Shown: piece after piece, positions 62,062 to 64,000 of the stretch
Position numbering within the stretch: position 1 is the first letter of the stretch
Layout: every line of letters starts with the position of its first letter
Assembly (NCBI RefSeq): GCF_024169925.1
Contig: NZ_JALJXF010000001.1
Span: forward strand, 2,858,001 to 2,922,000
DNA length: 64,000 bases
Direction of reading: 5' to 3'
From: Methylorubrum extorquens
Lineage (GTDB): Bacteria; Pseudomonadota; Alphaproteobacteria; Rhizobiales; Beijerinckiaceae
The notes under the pieces: model-generated
Database searches by the model: none
What the model was told of the DNA's origin: nothing
Seen by the model: only the letters and a program-made list of their open reading frames with translations
Made by a program: the position numbers and the translations under genes

Positions 62062-63435
62062 ATGCTGTTCAACTCCTTCGTCTTTCTGCTCGCCTTCCTC
62101 CCGGCCGCGCTGGTGCTGCACGCCGCCGCCGAGCGCTATCGGCCGCAGGCGCGGCTGCCGCTTCTCGTCGGGCTGTCCTTCGTCTTCTACGCGTGGTGGG
62201 ATTGGCGCTTCCTGCCGCTGCTCCTCGCCTCCATCGGCGTGAACTGGCTCGTGGCCCGCGCCCTGCCGCGGGACCGCACCGGCTGGCTGTTTCCGGTGGC
62301 GCTCGCGGGCAACCTCGCGGTGCTCGGCGCCTTCAAGTATCTCGGCTTCCTCACCGATCTCGCCGACCTGATCCCCGGCATCGATCTCCCGCGGATCGAT
62401 CTCGCCCTGCCGCTCGGGATCTCGTTCTTCACCTTCCACCACATCATGTACCTAACGGACCTCAGGGCCGGGCGCGCGCCGGCCTTCGGGCTCACCCGCT
62501 ACGCCCTCTACATCGCCTTCTTCCCGCAGGTTCTCGCCGGCCCGCTCGTGCGCTGGAGCGAGATCATGCACCAGTTCGAGGAGCGCCCCTATGCGCGCCC
62601 CGACGCCGCCGAGCGGATCGGGCGCGGGTTGATGCTGCTGACCGTGGGCCTCACCAAGAAGGTGTTCCTCGGCGATCCGCTCTCAGGTTACGTCAACCCG
62701 GTGTTCCAGGCGGCCGCCGCCGGCAAGGCGGTGACGATGGCCGAGGCGTGGCAGGCGACGCTCGGCTTTAACTTCCAGATCTATTTCGACTTCTCCGGCT
62801 ACACCGACATGGCGCTCGGCCTCGCGCTCCTGTTCGGCATCGTGCTGCCGCAGAATTTCGACGTGCCCTACCGCGCCACTTCGCTGCGCGACTTCTGGCG
62901 GCGCTGGCACATGACGCTGTCGCGCTTCCTGCGCGACTACCTCTACATCGCTCTTGGCGGAAACCGCCGCGGCCTCGCGATGCAGGTCGGCGCGCTGTTC
63001 GCCACCATGACGCTGGGCGGCCTCTGGCACGGGGCGGGCTTGACCTTCGTCGCCTGGGGCGCTGCCCACGGTGTGGGCCTCGGGGCGGGTGTGCTCTGGC
63101 GCCGGGCGGGCGGACGGCTACCGCATCTCCTCGGCTGGGCGCTGACGGCCGGATTCGTGATCCTGACCTGGGTTCTGTTCCGTGCATCCTCGTTCGAGGC
63201 GGCTTTGGCGATCTACAAGGGGCTGTTGGGGTTGGCCCCCGCGGGAACGGGCTTCAAGTGGCGCACCATCGCGATTGCCGCCGCCGTCGCGATGATCGGC
63301 CCCACCGCCTGGGCCGCCGTGCACCGCCTGCCGCCGAATCGCTGGCTCGCCGCCGCCTTCGGCCTGTTGTTCGTCGTCGTGCTCCTCAGGATCGGGGACG
63401 ATGCGAACTACGAATTCATCTACTTCCAGTTCTGA
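62062..63435 (+). CDS. MBOAT-family O-acyltransferase (AlgI-like)
   Basis: 457 residues with about 11 membrane helices. It moves acetyl groups across the membrane to an exported polymer, working with an SGNH-type partner. Family motifs: the N-terminal NSFVFLLAFLPAALVLHAAA, FYAWWDWRFLPLLLASIGVN, FFPQVLAGPLVRWSEI, YFDFSGYTDMALGLALLFGI, DFWRRWHMTLSRFLRDYLYI and the catalytic His in LGGLWHGAGLTFVAWGAAHG. The partner gene begins 1 nt after its stop. The polymer could be alginate-like or another surface polysaccharide; none of its synthesis genes is in the window. Confidence 0.93.
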   Translation: MLFNSFVFLLAFLPAALVLHAAAERYRPQARLPLLVGLSFVFYAWWDWRFLPLLLASIGVNWLVARALPRDRTGWLFPVALAGNLAVLGAFKYLGFLTDLADLIPGIDLPRIDLALPLGISFFTFHHIMYLTDLRAGRAPAFGLTRYALYIAFFPQVLAGPLVRWSEIMHQFEERPYARPDAAERIGRGLMLLTVGLTKKVFLGDPLSGYVNPVFQAAAAGKAVTMAEAWQATLGFNFQIYFDFSGYTDMALGLALLFGIVLPQNFDVPYRATSLRDFWRRWHMTLSRFLRDYLYIALGGNRRGLAMQVGALFATMTLGGLWHGAGLTFVAWGAAHGVGLGAGVLWRRAGGRLPHLLGWALTAGFVILTWVLFRASSFEAALAIYKGLLGLAPAGTGFKWRTIAIAAAVAMIGPTAWAAVHRLPPNRWLAAAFGLLFVVVLLRIGDDANYEFIYFQF

Positions 63436-63436
63436 G

Positions 63437-64000
63437 ATGGCATCCGTCTTCGGCAGTACTGGGCCGCGGGAATGGGCGGCCTTCGCGCGCCTGTTCGGGC
63501 GCACCGCAATCGGCCTCATCGCGGGCTACCTCGCGCTCGCCTTCCTGATCGATCCCTACGACAGCGGGCGCTCGACCCTATTCTCTGCCGGCGCCGTGCG
63601 CCCGCAGGGCCCGCGCACCGCCGCCGCGTCACGCGGGCGCGACCCGGCTTTCGCGGGGGCGGTGTTCGGCAATTCCCACATCCAGCTGATCGAGCCCGCG
63701 CGGCTTACGGCGGCGACCGGCATTCCCTTCGTTCAGCTCTCCGTGCCCGGAACCGGCCCCGGAGAGCAACTCGCACTGCTCGGTTGGTTTCTGCGCCACC
63801 ATCCGGCGCCGAAGGCCGTGATCCTCTCCGTGGACGACGCGTGGTGCACCGGCGATCCGGCGCTGCCCAGCGACAGGCCGTTCCCGTTCTGGCTCTACAG
63901 CTCCGATCCGCTCTCCTATCTCCGGGGTCTCCTGCGCGTGTCCGTGGCGCAGGAGGTCGCCGGCCGCGTCGGCTGGCTCGTCGGCGCGCGCGCCAGGCGC
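63437..64000 (+). CDS. AlgJ/SGNH-like membrane protein, N-terminal part
   Basis: 188 residues visible before the window ends. A membrane helix near the N-terminus (FGRTAIGLIAGYLALAFLID) precedes the periplasmic part, with AGAVFGNSHIQLIEPARL as the SGNH block I and LSVDDAWCTGDPALPSDRPF later. It begins 1 nt after the MBOAT stop, so they are co-translated. It is related to the protein at 27099-28166 (block I, D-x-x-WC-x-x-D/P and PFWLY/PAWLY segments in the same order). It probably acts with the MBOAT protein in O-acetylation. The catalytic D-x-x-H part would lie beyond the window. Confidence 0.8.
   Translation, partial: MASVFGSTGPREWAAFARLFGRTAIGLIAGYLALAFLIDPYDSGRSTLFSAGAVRPQGPRTAAASRGRDPAFAGAVFGNSHIQLIEPARLTAATGIPFVQLSVPGTGPGEQLALLGWFLRHHPAPKAVILSVDDAWCTGDPALPSDRPFPFWLYSSDPLSYLRGLLRVSVAQEVAGRVGWLVGARARR

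Overview
This looks like chromosomal DNA of a high-GC alphaproteobacterium, most likely the Methylobacterium/Methylorubrum group. The support is a class I PHA synthase, alphaproteobacterial flagellar genes (fliX, a DUF6468 protein, motE, CheL-type rod protein, flgF-flgG-flgA-flgH), an IalB-family protein, a GCG_CRPN-like protein and ~105-bp double-palindrome repeats resembling rhizobial RIME elements. The species is inferred from gene content. There is no rRNA, CRISPR array, prophage or insertion sequence. One tRNA gene is present (tRNA-Lys, UUU).

Layout. 1-11 kb: end of a PhoX-like phosphatase gene, glyS, a LuxR-type regulator, a KefB/YbaL-type antiporter, phaC, an aminotransferase and three small exported proteins. 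11-14.5 kb: a base-composition-shifted gap of almost 1 kb, then a duplicated-domain protein, a two-domain glycosyltransferase and a coiled-coil protein. 14.8-20.8 kb: H+-pyrophosphatase hppA, a catalase-like protein, a six-bladed-propeller secreted protein and an arylesterase-like hydrolase. 20.8-26.2 kb, minus strand: LRR kinase, CYTH-CHAD protein, CYTH protein and a class III cyclase with a cytochrome b-like membrane anchor and a ferredoxin domain. 26.4-28.7 kb: exported protein, tRNA-Lys, an SGNH-like membrane protein and a Cys-rich protein. 28.8-31.8 kb: queA - nucleotidyltransferase-like gene - tgt, joined by 4-nt overlaps. 31.9-37.5 kb: FAD monooxygenase, two small genes, a cation efflux protein, a methyltransferase and gatB. 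37.8-42.1 kb: two c-di-GMP genes. 42.2-47.1 kb: dctBD and divergent dctA with a sigma-54 promoter. 47.3-51.1 kb: GFA protein, quinone reductase-like protein, MltB-type transglycosylase, IalB, glutathione peroxidase. 51.1-61.4 kb: flagellar motor and basal-body genes. 62-64 kb: an MBOAT O-acyltransferase and the start of an AlgJ/SGNH-like partner.

The most unusual signals are as follows. A family of modular palindromic elements (eight copies recognised) has been inserted in frame into the FAD monooxygenase gene, overlaps the stop codons of three other genes, and preferentially sits between convergent genes. The Tgt protein lacks three of its four expected zinc ligands, and its operon partner has Asn in place of the first catalytic Asp of the nucleotidyltransferase motif. 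The cyclase appears built to couple haem/iron-sulphur redox state to cyclic nucleotide production. SGNH-like paralogues lie at 27 kb (orphan) and 63 kb (beside MBOAT). Flagellar operons and dctA share sigma-54-type promoters.
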